A stretch of 64,000 bases of DNA from NCBI GenBank assembly GCA_022749755.1, contig CM040449.1, positions 4,049,157 through 4,113,156 of the forward strand, in the 5' to 3' direction. The stretch comes from Azadirachta indica (taxonomy: Eukaryota > Streptophyta > Magnoliopsida > Sapindales > Meliaceae). The position numbers were made by a program, and so were the translations under genes. Below the pieces are notes generated by a model, which saw nothing but the letters and a program-made list of their open reading frames with translations, was not told where the DNA came from and did no database searches. Shown here piece by piece: positions 37,754 through 49,183 of the stretch. Each line of letters opens with the position of its first letter. Within the stretch, counting starts at the first letter, position 1.

Positions 37754-39664
37754 TAACGGAAGTTTAAATTTTTAGCTAGGCAGGATATGATTAACCAAAA
37801 TGTTGCGGAAGTCTATACGGAGTTTGTGAACCAACACCAGCTGGAGCACTACATATGGATCGAATGCGGATTGTGAAATCACCAAAATAGCCTTCCTTTT
37901 AGGACTCTCACATCCCTCTTTCAACTAGAAACTTGATCGGTTGGTGAGTTTTACTTTGATTAGACTCGTTTAACTTGAAGAATCCAGAGCTTAATTATTC
38001 CGCAGAATCTACAAAGTTTCCGGTAAATAATTTTAAAAAAGAATTTTTGTGATATATATATATATATATTTTAAGAGTGAACTTTAGAAAACGTACATAT
38101 TTAAAAATATTTATCCAACAACAACTGCTTCTTCAATGTTGAGGATCAGAATTGTTTGTTGTGTAAAATGGACGTCTCGACTCGTATTTGGGAGCCGAAT
38201 TTCAGGTGCCGAGGCTGTTTTCTTTGTTATGGGTGGCGGCATTTGCTCCAACCTATCAAAAGTGACAAAAAAGTCAGCCATAACAGGGGTTGGTGAAGGT
38301 ATTGACAATTGCTTCACATTTTTCTAAACAGTGCATAAATTAAATTACATACCGTATAACACGTAATTGTAATTTCACACTTTGCACTTTGAACACCACG
38401 TCGGTACTTCAAGAAAAAAAAAAAAAAAGGAAAAAATTGATTACAAATTCTTCTAGATCTTTCGATGAATGCGCCCAAGTAATCGACAGGTTCATTTGTT
38501 AGCGTATATTACTATTTTTCTTTTCAACAGAAAAATGCCAGAGTTGCTTAAGGTAAGACTTAACACATGGGGCTAATATTAAACCACTTCTTTTTGAAAA
38601 AAAAAATATATGTATATATATATATATATCCCAGTGGAAGATTTTTTTTTTTTTGACCCAAAAATAATGGTTAATAAATAAGGAAAAAGGGAAATTAATT
38701 AGAACAAAGAAACGCTCGCATATTACAAAATTTCCAGCGGTGAAGCTAGACACACACACATACATACACATACACATAACATACACATACACATACACAA
38801 ATGGTGTTCTTTCAATTGATATTATCAAATATTTGAAATTTATATTCATGAAGTAAAAATTTTATTATACTAAATAATTTCATATTTAAAAATGAGACCG
38901 ATGAAATAAAAAGGCAACCCGCCATCATTAATTACGGTGCGACAAAGTCTTGTTGGTTATGGAAAAAAATTGAGAGGTTTTAAGGGATAACATGGTCATA
39001 CCATGATTGGTGCCTTCCTTTCTGGATGACCACTGACCGACTGACTGACTGACTGGTACAATCATTTTTGAGTAACCATTAAGGTATAGGTGCCATCAAC
39101 CATTATAATGTTTCAGTTTTACGTCAAAAGTATTTTCTAAAAATAATTAAAGAGTGTTGGTTGCCACATGAAAAAGAACCCAACCCACCCGTTACTTTTT
39201 CTGATAACAGCTGTCTGTGTCCAAGAATAAGAAGCGTGCATTCCAGAAAGGAAATGGATAAACCAACCCAAAATATTTTCACAAATGCCTTCAGATGGCA
39301 GCAAGCCCATTTTTCTTAAGCAGGTTTGATAGAAAAGGTAATTCTCATCACTAATTTCATTTCCCTCCTTCGTTAAAAAGTTTCCAGATTCTTCTTATCG
39401 GCATTCCAGGAGAGAGAAAAACAAAAGGATGAACCAAAATAGTAGAAATCTCTGTTAAATTTACTTGGGTTTGATTTTGATTCACTACGAACTTACATAG
39501 CCGGAAACAACTGCTATTTACATGAAGACGCATTTATAACTTCCTATTTAACACCCACACCCACACCCACACCCAAATCCAATCGAGTAATACATAATTT
39601 AAGTTTATAGATCACGAGGATGAGTAAAACTTCAAGCCACTTATACAGAGGAACTGGTAATTAA
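37754..39664. other. Intergenic region upstream of PCBER-like gene
   Basis: AT-rich, with AT runs near 38053-38071 and 38606-38628, an (ACACAT)n stretch near 38750-38798, and a CACACC hexamer repeat at 39551-39575. No gene was recognised in it. Confidence 0.5.
39551..39575. repeat. (ACACCC)n hexanucleotide repeat
   Basis: About four tandem copies of a C-rich hexamer. It lies just downstream of the stop of the small minus-strand gene that follows. It is not the plant telomere unit. Confidence 0.8.
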
Positions 39665-40376
39665 TTAATGGGTGCTGATTCCGGCATCTGCGTTTGATTT
39701 TGAAGCTGCAAGATTGGCAATATGAAACTGAGATGCGTAAGAATTGGAATTGCCTTCAAGCACAGGAGGTTCATTTAAAAATGCCCAGTTGCTCCTAGTC
39801 CACCTGCAATCACCAAAAAAATATGGATGTAACAAGTGTTTATATGCATGGATTTGATATAAGATATATATAGTATTACTTGATAGATTATATGATACTC
39901 GTTCAGATGAAGCTCACCAGCCATTTTTCTTTACGAAGTTTTCCAAGTCTGTATCTTTATCCATGTTCATGAAACTCTCCTTTGTAATTGTATTGGCCAT
40001 AGGCAAGGAGCTGGACCTCCGAAAGTTTATTTCACTGCTTTCCTGTCATATTTGATGCATATTAATGAGGAATATTCGTAAAAATAAGGTTAATTTACGA
40101 AGTTGTATCAGAAGTTCTACCTGTCTGTTTTGGGGACTAGAAATTGCTTTTAAATGTTCCTCCTCAATTTTCTTCTTCGCTCTCCAGTAAGCTTCGATCT
40201 CTTCCTTAGTAAGCGACTGATTCCTCTTGTATTTTACTGAAAAATAAACATTACATATCAAATATTACCCACTAACTCGTAACATCTCAAGACAAACATA
40301 TAGAAAAAGGTTACGAATATTTACCGAATTTAGGATCTGATGTAGGGGAATCCCATCCTGCCATTAGAGAACCCAT
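39665..40376 (-). CDS. Small plant protein of unknown function (143 residues)
   Basis: Four exons in gene order are 40376-40325, 40236-40121, 40042-39918 and 39803-39665. All junctions are GT..AG, summing to 432 nt (143 residues). The protein starts MGSLMAGWDSPTSDPKF, then has a charged helix-forming stretch (TKEEIEAYWRAKKKIEEEHL, residues ~27-46). A serine cluster RRSSSLP is next, a possible phosphorylation site, followed by a short Trp-containing block at the exon 3/4 joint (VKKNGWWTRSNWAFL). There is no signal peptide or membrane span. I do not recognise an assigned function. By position, between a PCBER-like and an NFD5-like gene, it could correspond to Arabidopsis At1g19530, but that is a guess from gene order only. 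Confidence 0.8.
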
Positions 40377-43300
40377 TTTCACTCTCAAATCTTTCAATTC
40401 CAAGAATGATTAAGAGAATATACATCGCTTTTAATCTTGGTAAATTTTTACTTATTTATACTAATGAAGGCCAATGCTGTTCGTGGGTGGGACACTTATC
40501 TTTTCCTTTGTTCTTATCCCCAAGAGATATTTTTTTCCTACATATATATATCTATATATATATATAGGACGGGGAGAGTGAGGTCTCCAATAGATAATTT
40601 TTTGGATTTTGTTGTAAAGTTGATTTGATGCTTGATGCTGATAAGCACCATTAACCTTAGCCCATAAATAATTCAGCAGCCCACAGATTTCCGCCAAAGC
40701 TATAAAATGGTTTATTAGTGATGTAATTTACCATTAATATTTTGTCCTAACCAAGATGTGACAAGCCTTTTTCCACTGTTTTTAATGTGACCATTGCATC
40801 TATAAACTTCTGGGATTTGGGTATGGGCTTTTACCACTAGTTCTAACCTCTAGGCTAGGCTCACAAGTCACACCCGTTGGCCCAATTGAGCCTGCAATGT
40901 GGATATTGGGCTAAGTTGAGCCCTAGTGCTTATATCAATCCGCAAAGTCCAGAATGCCTTTTCGTGGAATCCAAACGTAAAAGCAATTATAAATGGGCAT
41001 GATTTTCGGCAGCAAGTTGTTCCCACTTAGAGGCAGACAGGAAGTTCAAGGCAGAATCAAAGTCAATTTACTTTATCATCACTTTCTCGTTAGCAGAGCA
41101 TGCATGGCTGTAATTATGAGTAATCTTCTCGAGGTCTCCAATATCTATCGCAACTCGAAAACTTTGATGCCCTAAATTTACCCATCACCTCTACTACTTT
41201 ACCCAAAAAAGAATATTAATTTTCAGGACTTCTGGTCAAATTTACAGAGTTACAATGTCATCTTCAGTCGTCTTCACCATTGAATGCACTCAAATATGAC
41301 TAGAATTTGAAACCCCAGTAGGCCATTCAGCTGTGCTACCGTAATCAAAAACTGTGGAGTCAGTCTCTAAATTATATATTCAGAACATGGAAAGTGGGGT
41401 ACCACAGTAGATTAACCACATATTCCTGTACTCATACATTATTTGGCGAGTAGGGACTTAACGCAGAAGTCAAAATACAAACTTAGCTGGCACTACCTCT
41501 AAATTTGGCACCAAATTTATGATGAACAAGAAAAAGGAAAAAAAAAAAAAAGGGTTGAGGTTTCTAATTCCAAATGTGTGGCAGCCAACCTTACCCAGGT
41601 CGAAGATGCTGATCAATTCTTGCCTACGTGCCAGCTCCGTCTGGCGTTGTTGGCATATTTCCCATCGGCAAAACTTCCAACAATAACGGCATAAATTCAA
41701 CCAACTGTAATACCACAACGCAGTATTGGCCAAAGGGCTCCACATTTCACTTCACTTCACTGAGGATCGATCGATCGATCGTGAATTAGCTAGGTCGCTG
41801 CTTTTGAATGAGACTTAAATGTGTTTGTTATTCATCTACTTCTACTTGGAACTCATTGTACGATTGGAAGCATTCGTTTGTTCTTTTACATGTGTAATAA
41901 AGTAGTTATGTATGTAGCTAAAATAAAAAGGAACAAAAATCTTTATTATTTCTTCTCTTCCATCTCGCATTGCTTCCTGTAGTGTAGAAGCTGTAGACAG
42001 GCACCTAACTTCCCACCCTTGCTTTGCTTATACTTTTTTGAGTCTCATAATTTCTAGTTTATTCTACCGTATGTTATACAATGAATGACTAGTACTATGG
42101 AATGATTTTTAAAAAGCTTGAAATATATATCTTGATAGATACAGTGAATAATATATATATATATATATATGTTTAACAAACTTCTACCCATTTTTTTTTT
42201 TTATCAAATTGCTACAATATCAATGGAATGGGATGGGTCCTAGCTGGGGGCTTATATACCTACCATTCTTTTAAGCTAGCATATATGAATACCCATGCTG
42301 GTTAAGAGAATATATTGCAGAGAAAAAGTATTGAGTATGATAATTAATTCTGTTTAGCTGCAGGTAGTAGACACAGGCATATCCAAATAAGAGATAAACT
42401 AATCGTATTAAATATTAATAAAGAAGAAACTAAAATGCTAGCTAGCTCTCACAGTACTCACAACGCCGCACTCGCACATGCATTCACAGTACATACGTTT
42501 GAGACCCTAGTTTTTGACCAAAAGCAATATATATAATTAATTAATTAGTTTTATTTACTCTCTAATTAAATAATAATCTGCATACCTACACGTGCAAGTG
42601 CGAGTGTTGCTGGGCACCTCACTGACATCGACTAGGCATTCTAAGAGCCATTGTAATTTCACGTAACTAAGAATACGGTGTGCCTCGCTCAAATCCACGG
42701 TGTCAACGTCAGGTACTGGAGCTTGATGATGTGACAACGGTCGTTGAGGTTCCATCTGAATTCTGATCACATCACGTGGGATTTCAAGCTGGTCCCCGCC
42801 AAACTTCACCACGCGTATAATTCAGCTCGCAGCATCCACACGTGTGAAAGAGAGAGCAAATTATGTCCAATTCCATCGTCTCTATTATTATTAAGCTTAA
42901 TTAATGATCCATGCAATGCAACCATCACTAACATACATAATATGTATTGCGCTAAATGCTGTCGGGGGCAAAAAAGAAGTGTTAACTGTTAACATATGTG
43001 GACATGCAATGAAACCTTATTACATACAGACAGGTTTTGTTAATGTTGCGGTTTCTACACGAATTTGACTACTTCCAACATCACCGCCTCTTCTCTTCTC
43101 TATAACTCCGTCTTGTCGATCAACAGCATTGGAAAATGCCCCTGGATCCACCAATTTCCTTGTGTCCCATACAAATTTTCATTCATTTAAGTAAACACAT
43201 CTTTCCTTCTAATCTATTTCTATAAGAACTATGCCTTACCTTTTTCCCTTCGTTTTCCATTCTGACCATTTAGATATGACTGTGACTTACACACAACTCT

Positions 43301-44000
43301 GCTACTTTAATCGAATCTAATGGGTAGTTGTTTTTTTTTTTAGTTGAGAGATTGGATTTCAATGCGTGATGTCTTCAATTAAATAATGGAATAAAAACAA
43401 ATAAAAGAATATTGTTAAATGACGTGTCCTGTTTTCACGACCAAGAAAGCAAACTTAATAAATAGAAGCTTTAACTAATTCAAAAAAGCTGGTTCCCATG
43501 AGATAATGTTTTTTCTTTTTTTTTTTTTATTCGAGTATCATTATTTACATCTTTTTATTATCGTATATATATTAATTAATTAACTAATTTAATTCCTCGG
43601 TTTCGTAATCTCTGTTCGATCATTTTTTTTTAAATAAAAAGAATTAATTAGAGTGTTTGTGACGACACTGCCAATAACCATGATTAAAAACGACAGTGCT
43701 TAATCCAAAAGCATCAAATTAGCATGTTTTTCAAAGTAAGACATTTCTTTTTTTGTGGTGAAGATTAGAAGCAGAAAATCAAAATGTGAACCAAAATGAA
43801 ATAAATTGAAATTTTTACTTATTTATTGTAAAATCACGAAAATCGAAGCATACGGACGGTTATCTACGAAACAGCCAAGTAATCTAACGGACGAAACGAG
43901 ACTAAAAAGAGAGGTCAAAATTTAAAAAAAAAAAGTGAGAAAAAAAATACACGTTTAAATAAGATGAGAAATCGGGATCCGAGAAAAACTTTTAGTTGAG
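40377..44000. other. Large intergenic region before the tubby-like gene
   Basis: About 3.6 kb without a recognised gene. Visible items are (AT)n tracts near 40540-40566 and 42149-42170, a (GATC)n run at 41766-41781, a Trp/Cys-rich minus-strand frame at 41470-41745 (see findings), a CACGTG at 42773-42778, and several poly-T stretches. It may hold regulatory DNA for the flanking divergent genes. Confidence 0.45.
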
Positions 44001-44039
44001 CGGCTCGTGGCAGTGGCTGGGCAGAGCAGCCTCTCTCAG

Positions 44040-44071
44040 GTCTGGCGGTGGTGGTGGCGGCGGCGGCGGCG
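44040..44071. repeat. (GGT)n(GGC)n tract in the tubby-like gene leader
   Basis: A GC-rich trinucleotide run in otherwise AT-rich DNA, followed by GA and GAC units. It lies in the likely 5' UTR exon of the tubby-like gene. Confidence 0.7.
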
Positions 44072-44786
44072 GAGAGAGAGACGACGACGTGATAGAGCTG
44101 TTTTGAAGAGGACTCGCTCGGCATTTCGTAATATATCTGTCCTCTCTTTTAGCGATTCGTTAAAGTTTGTTTCTTTCAAGATATCGGGAGATTCTCCAAG
44201 TTGTCCCTCGTCTCTGTTCTCGATTCACCCTTTCTTCAAGTTGTTCAGAGAATTTCGTGATCTCCTATGAATTTGTCTCTCCTTAGGTACATGAATCTGT
44301 CTTTCTCCCCTTTCCATGTTAGATCTGCAGTTTATTAAATGATCACAGATATATTCAAGTTTTTTTTTTTTTTTTTAAGTTTTTAGCTAACTTAGCATAA
44401 TAATAAAAATTATTTTCCAGTTTGTTCTTGGTTCAAATTTTTTATTGGTTGTTGTTGGATTATATAGAAAAAAGAAACGTATTATTTTCTTTAGATGAAT
44501 GCTTAAACGTTTCGAAACTTGAATAGAGATTGGTGCTTTTTCAGTGAAAGTCTGAGTTAACCTTTCATTTTAAGGTTAAATATCATTCGAAATATGATCT
44601 TTACAAGGCTAGGCTAAGGAGCCCCGATCTGTGAGGTAAACTGAAGAGAAAAAAGGGAAAAGGTTATTTATATATAAATATGCATCATGCAAACTCAACC
44701 AATTATATGTAAAGCAGAGTAAATCTGGATGGAATTGTAATTTATCTACAATGGCTTCTACAGCAAAAAGTGCTAGCTGATTGAAG

Positions 44787-46716
44787 ATGGCGTTGAAGAA
44801 CATTGTTCGTGAGCTTAAGGAAATGCGAGATGGTATAGGCAACATATCAAGAAGAGGTTCAGATGCTGGGAAGCACAGTATGCGACGCAGAGGGCGAGCC
44901 TATATTGCTCCTGAAGGTTCTTCATCGTCATCCTCAATAATTATTGAGCAGAGCCAGTGGGCAAATATACCCCCTGAATTGCTTCATGACATAATTCAAC
45001 GCATAGAAGCAAGCCAGACCTCTTGGCCTGCCAGGAGAGATGTTGTTGCTTGTGCTTCGGTTTGTAAGTCCTGGAGGGCTGTTACAAAGGAGATCGTTGG
45101 GACTCCTGAGCAATGCGCATTGCTCTCTTTTCCCATTTCACTAAAACAGGTATTCCTTCTGCGAAATTTTGTTCTCTTTTATGATAGTGTCTAGTACCAG
45201 ACGTATCTGAATTTGTGATTTTGGTTTTTGAGTAGCCGGGTCCTAGAGATGCTCCTATTCAATGCTTCATAAGGAGGGAAAGGCCAACTGGAACATTTAG
45301 ATTGTATCTTGGTCTCAGCCCTGGTAATTATTGCTAATTTCTGATGTTTTCTGTGTTTTCTTTTTCTTTTACTGGGATTTACCAATGGTCTATGTAAACA
45401 AAGAATTTGGGAATTTAATCACAAAGGTTGTGCTTTTTGTAGTTTGACAATCAGTTTGTTTAAATTAAGGAATGCTTTAATGTTGTCCATTCCTATGATT
45501 GGTTTAAATCATTCAATAGATTATCAAATCTGTTCTGAGCCCTTATGGGGCCGATTGTTGTTGATACTCTTGAGCATGAGAGCTCAGTTTATTGTCCTTG
45601 CCAGCAACTCTCCTGGAAGCATTTTTGAAGATCTCTATTGTTTATTTTGCCATACACAATTTTTTCTGTGCTTGAGACTTGAGATAAAACTAGGTCTTTA
45701 TATATATTTTCTATTCCATCCGGTTCTTTAGTAACAGATTGTCAAAAGGCTTAACATTTATCTGTTCAATTGCTAATTCATTATGCTGATGTTTTTAATT
45801 AAATTACAGCTCTTTCAGGTGATATGAGCAAGTTGTTGTTGGCTGCAAGAAAGATCAGAAAGGCAACGAGCACTGATTTTGTGATATCCTTAGTTGGAGA
45901 TGATTTCTCTCGAACAAGCAGTACTTACATTGGAAAACTGAGGTGAGTTCTAGCCCCACAGCCCTGACAGATTCTTATTCTCATATAAATGCATCCCTCT
46001 TTCATGTGATTAATCAGCAAACTCTGTACAGGTCAAATTTCCTGGGAACCAAATTCACAGTTTATGACAGTCAGCCTCCATGTGACTCTGCCATCCACAC
46101 CAATAGTAGATCACATCGGAAAATCTTTCCAAAGCAGGCATCTTCAAATGGATCTGCAAGTAACTATAGCGTGGCCACCATATCCTATGAGCTCAATGTC
46201 CTCCGCACCAGAGGCCCAAGAAGAATGCAGTGCACCATGCATTCACTCCCAATCTCTGCAATTCAAGAAGGGGGCACTGCTCCTACTCCAACGGAATTCA
46301 CAAATTGCCGCCATCAGCAATTTCCTTCATTACCACTATCTAAAGGGAAGTCTAAAGGGAAGAAGCCACTTGTTGATTTCAGCTCCACCAGTCTCACTGA
46401 GCCTCTGGAATCATCCCACCATGCTAGGGATCCCCTGGTTTTGAAAAATAAAGCTCCTAGATGGCACGAGCAGTTGCAGTGTTGGTGTCTTAATTTCAAA
46501 GGACGAGTTACAGTGGCATCTGTGAAGAATTTCCAGCTGGTGGCAACTGCAGAGCCATGCCAAAATGTTCCGGTAGCAGAACAAGAGAGAGTGATTTTGC
46601 AATTTGGAAAGATTGGCAAAGACATTTTCACTATGGATTATCGCTACCCCCTTTCTGCCTTCCAAGCCTTTGCAATCTGCTTGAGCAGCTTTGACACCAA
46701 ACCAGCTTGTGAATGA
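44787..46716 (+). CDS. TULP: Tubby-like F-box protein
   Basis: Plant TLPs combine an F-box that binds SKP1-like proteins with a tubby domain that binds membrane phosphoinositides. Coding exons are 44787-45149, 45236-45323, 45810-45942 and 46032-46716, giving 1269 nt (422 residues). Residues 1-25 match the TLP N-terminus ([21 protein letters not shown]). The F-box is at about 57-105 ([12 protein letters not shown]...[13 protein letters not shown]). The tubby domain runs from about 115 to the end, with [33 protein letters not shown] and the hallmark C-terminus [16 protein letters not shown] likely 5' UTR intron runs 44287-44763. After its removal a short upstream ORF starting near 44268 would be present. 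The F-box is intact, unlike in the F-box-less Arabidopsis TLP8. Confidence 0.95.
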
Positions 46717-47215
46717 TCATTCTGTTTTACCATCAAGAGTATGATCATGCTAGTCCTCTAATTTAGTTGTACATATTTGTTTTGATGGAAGCACTTTAGG
46801 CTTTCCGTTTTGTTGTGAGCGACTTTCTACTGCAGTCTATCTCTTTCATGTAACGACAGCAATGCACAGAGTGTAATTTATTTGCCAAATCTGCCTATCT
46901 GCAGGATGGCCGTTTACAACATTTCTCCTTGGACATGTAGCTTCATCACTTTCGAAAATTTTATCTATAATTTTTCGGGGACTGAGAGATTGCTTCTCTT
47001 AATTGTATATTATATACATTGTGTAACTGAATCTGAATATGAAATTAAAGTACGCAGTGCATTTTCTTTAACATAACATGTGAAAACGATATACATACGC
47101 AGTATAACCGATGGATTATTCAGCATCCTTATTATCAGTATATATTAGCTTACTATACAAGTATTTTGCAAGTCCGCTGGTAAGAAGATATTGCGAAGTT
47201 GTTCTGATGTGTTGA
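46717..47215. other. Convergent 3' regions of tubby-like gene (+) and disordered-protein gene (-)
   Basis: About 500 bases between convergent stop codons, presumably 3' UTRs. No other feature was seen. Confidence 0.5.
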
Positions 47216-49183
47216 TCAGCGCTCCCGTATCTCCTCATCTTTGTTCTTCTCCCCACAGTTATAGAGACAACCATGCCGTCGAGGCTTTTCCGGATTTTCT
47301 GGGTCTGAGTCGCTTGGTTCCAGGAAGAGCCCTCTGAGGCATCGTCTTCTTACTATGGGCTGATAAGTGAGATTCTCGGCCGGGTTGACCGTAAATTGGG
47401 CCTTGCGTGTCTCAACGGCCTCTGGTTTAATGGTTGACTTGGTGGGTTCTGCAGCTAGACTCTGAGAGAAAACCATCTGAACACCAGGGTTTCTTTCATT
47501 GATTGAACTGTTGAACAAAATCGAGTTATTAGTGCTTTGTGTATTACTGTTGACATACGCCCTTGGTGCTCGATCTTTTTTGGTTGTGGGATCTCTAGGG
47601 CTTTTACCCCTGGCGGTTCCTTCTCCATCAGTGGTAGTTTCAGGGGTTTCATCTGACTTGAGCTTATAGCCCCGATGAATGTGGACAGACCCATCCTTTT
47701 TTGTTGACTCTGAGGCCAGGTGCATTGATGCTCCTCTGTTTTCACCTGCTATTGTTATAATACTTGCAGGTCTATCGCCCATAGGCTGTTTTGGATGCGC
47801 TGTGACCAGCTTGTGAACAAACCTCGAAATATCTTCCCTGATCTCTTTGTGCAGTGGGGCTCTTTCCCCGTTGGATATGTCCGACTTTTGATGATTACCC
47901 AGCACGATCCTGTCCTTTTGATGTGTTGCACTCACAGTTTTGATATGTTTTTCTTCAGACATGAAGGGTGCCACTGGCTTCTTTCTATCGAAAATTTCAT
48001 GCTTCTCCTGCTTACTTTCTTCCTTCTGAATTCTGCCACCGAGAAACTCTTTGATTTTGCTCTGTGTTTCAAGGCCTGATGCTCCAGTAATAAACTTAGT
48101 GATTGACCTCCGCATCTGTTCATCAGCTGAACCATCAGGCTTTTCTTCTTTCACAAGTTCTCGTGCAACTCTCTTTCCATCTTCAGACTTGGCTTCTTTC
48201 ACGAGTTCTTCAGCATCTTTCTTTCCTTCGATTTCCTTCAACTTTTTCTCTTCTGAAAGAGTCATCGGATGACCAGCTTTAGCCGGAACAGACTCTAGCT
48301 TCTGACGTGCAGCTGGTGCTTCTGGAGCTACAGTAGAAGCCGGTGCAACTGTCACCGAGTTTGATGCTGGTTTTATCTGTTCTACTACCCTGTCAGGCTT
48401 AAAGGTGGCCTTGCCTCCGGATTGGAATTGAGATTCAGAAACAATCTCAGATTTGATTCCTGTCTTCGGTTGAGGTTCTTGTCGGAGTTGCAGAGGTCCT
48501 GCTGCCTTCCGTTCTTTCTCTTGCAGGTCAGATAATGGGGGCGAAATAAGATTAAGAGGATGCCGAGAGGTATCTTGTGTTGGTGATTGTCTTTTTTTTG
48601 CTGGAGATGGGGCCTGCGAAACTGCTCTGGCTGTTGGCTGCACCTGAGTGGGTTTTCGCATCGGAGAAGAGGGTTGGCTTGTACTCTGAGGAGCCAAGCG
48701 GGATGGTGATCGAGGCTGGACTGGTTGCGTTTGAGAAGCAGTGCGGGATGGAGATGGGGGCACAGAGGCAGCCCTTGTTTGTGAGGCGGCTGCACGGGAT
48801 GGTGATCTAGTAATTGTTGCACGAGATGGTGATGTAGGCTGAGAAGTGACTCGGCTTTCTGGGGGCACAGAGGAAGCTCGAGTCTGAGTTCCACGAGATG
48901 GTGATGTTGGCTGGGAAGCAACTCTGGATTCAGTGGGCGCGCGAGGTGATGGTGGCGGCTGAGGTTCTGCTCTTGGTGCCGGCTGGGTCTGGGGAGGTGG
49001 CTGTGCTGGGGCTATCCCTGCAGGCCGAAATGGGGGCCGTTGAATGGGGACACTGGAGGTTGGCTGGGGTGGGGCTTGAATTTGAGGAGTGGGACGAGGC
49101 GGTTGAGGCTCAGGTGTAGGACGAGGAGTCATTGCTGATAGCCATGGAAGTCGAAAACGGAATGGTTGCCTTTGTTCTGCCAT
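47216..49183 (-). CDS. Intronless gene for a Pro/Ser-rich, probably disordered protein (655 residues)
   Basis: A single 655-codon frame with an ATG at 49183. Residues 1-25 (MAEQRQPFRFRLPWLSAM) are followed by a proline-rich tract. A region at about 85-200 is packed with SPSR and TSPSR units, often preceded by SQP and followed by RA. These basic Ser-Pro motifs could be kinase or microtubule-associated sites. The middle (about 290-400) is Lys/Glu-rich and helix-prone. A more ordered segment (REDISRFVHKLVTAHPKQP) sits near 440-460. The C-terminus has RRRCLRGLFLEP, an acidic patch, then RRHGCLYNCGE with three cysteines. I recognise no named family and no enzyme. The frame length and codon-level repeats make it a real gene; function is not known to me. 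Confidence 0.8.
   Translation of the reverse strand: MAEQRQPFRFRLPWLSAMTPRPTPEPQPPRPTPQIQAPPQPTSSVPIQRPPFRPAGIAPAQPPPQTQPAPRAEPQPPPSPRAPTESRVASQPTSPSRGTQTRASSVPPESRVTSQPTSPSRATITRSPSRAAASQTRAASVPPSPSRTASQTQPVQPRSPSRLAPQSTSQPSSPMRKPTQVQPTARAVSQAPSPAKKRQSPTQDTSRHPLNLISPPLSDLQEKERKAAGPLQLRQEPQPKTGIKSEIVSESQFQSGGKATFKPDRVVEQIKPASNSVTVAPASTVAPEAPAARQKLESVPAKAGHPMTLSEEKKLKEIEGKKDAEELVKEAKSEDGKRVARELVKEEKPDGSADEQMRRSITKFITGASGLETQSKIKEFLGGRIQKEESKQEKHEIFDRKKPVAPFMSEEKHIKTVSATHQKDRIVLGNHQKSDISNGERAPLHKEIREDISRFVHKLVTAHPKQPMGDRPASIITIAGENRGASMHLASESTKKDGSVHIHRGYKLKSDETPETTTDGEGTARGKSPRDPTTKKDRAPRAYVNSNTQSTNNSILFNSSINERNPGVQMVFSQSLAAEPTKSTIKPEAVETRKAQFTVNPAENLTYQPIVRRRCLRGLFLEPSDSDPENPEKPRRHGCLYNCGEKNKDEEIRER

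Noticed and set aside
39551..39575. Interstitial telomere repeat
   Set aside because: The unit is ACACCC, not the plant CCCTAAA/TTTAGGG unit.
45943..46031. Extension of the last tubby-like exon to 45943
   Set aside because: This stretch is the third intron (AG|GTGAGT to TGTACAG); the splice restores [11 protein letters not shown] of the tubby domain.
48385..48921. 178-codon minus-strand frame
   Set aside because: It is a shifted-frame shadow of the Pro/Ser-rich 655-residue gene; its His/Leu/Gln composition comes from the repetitive codons.
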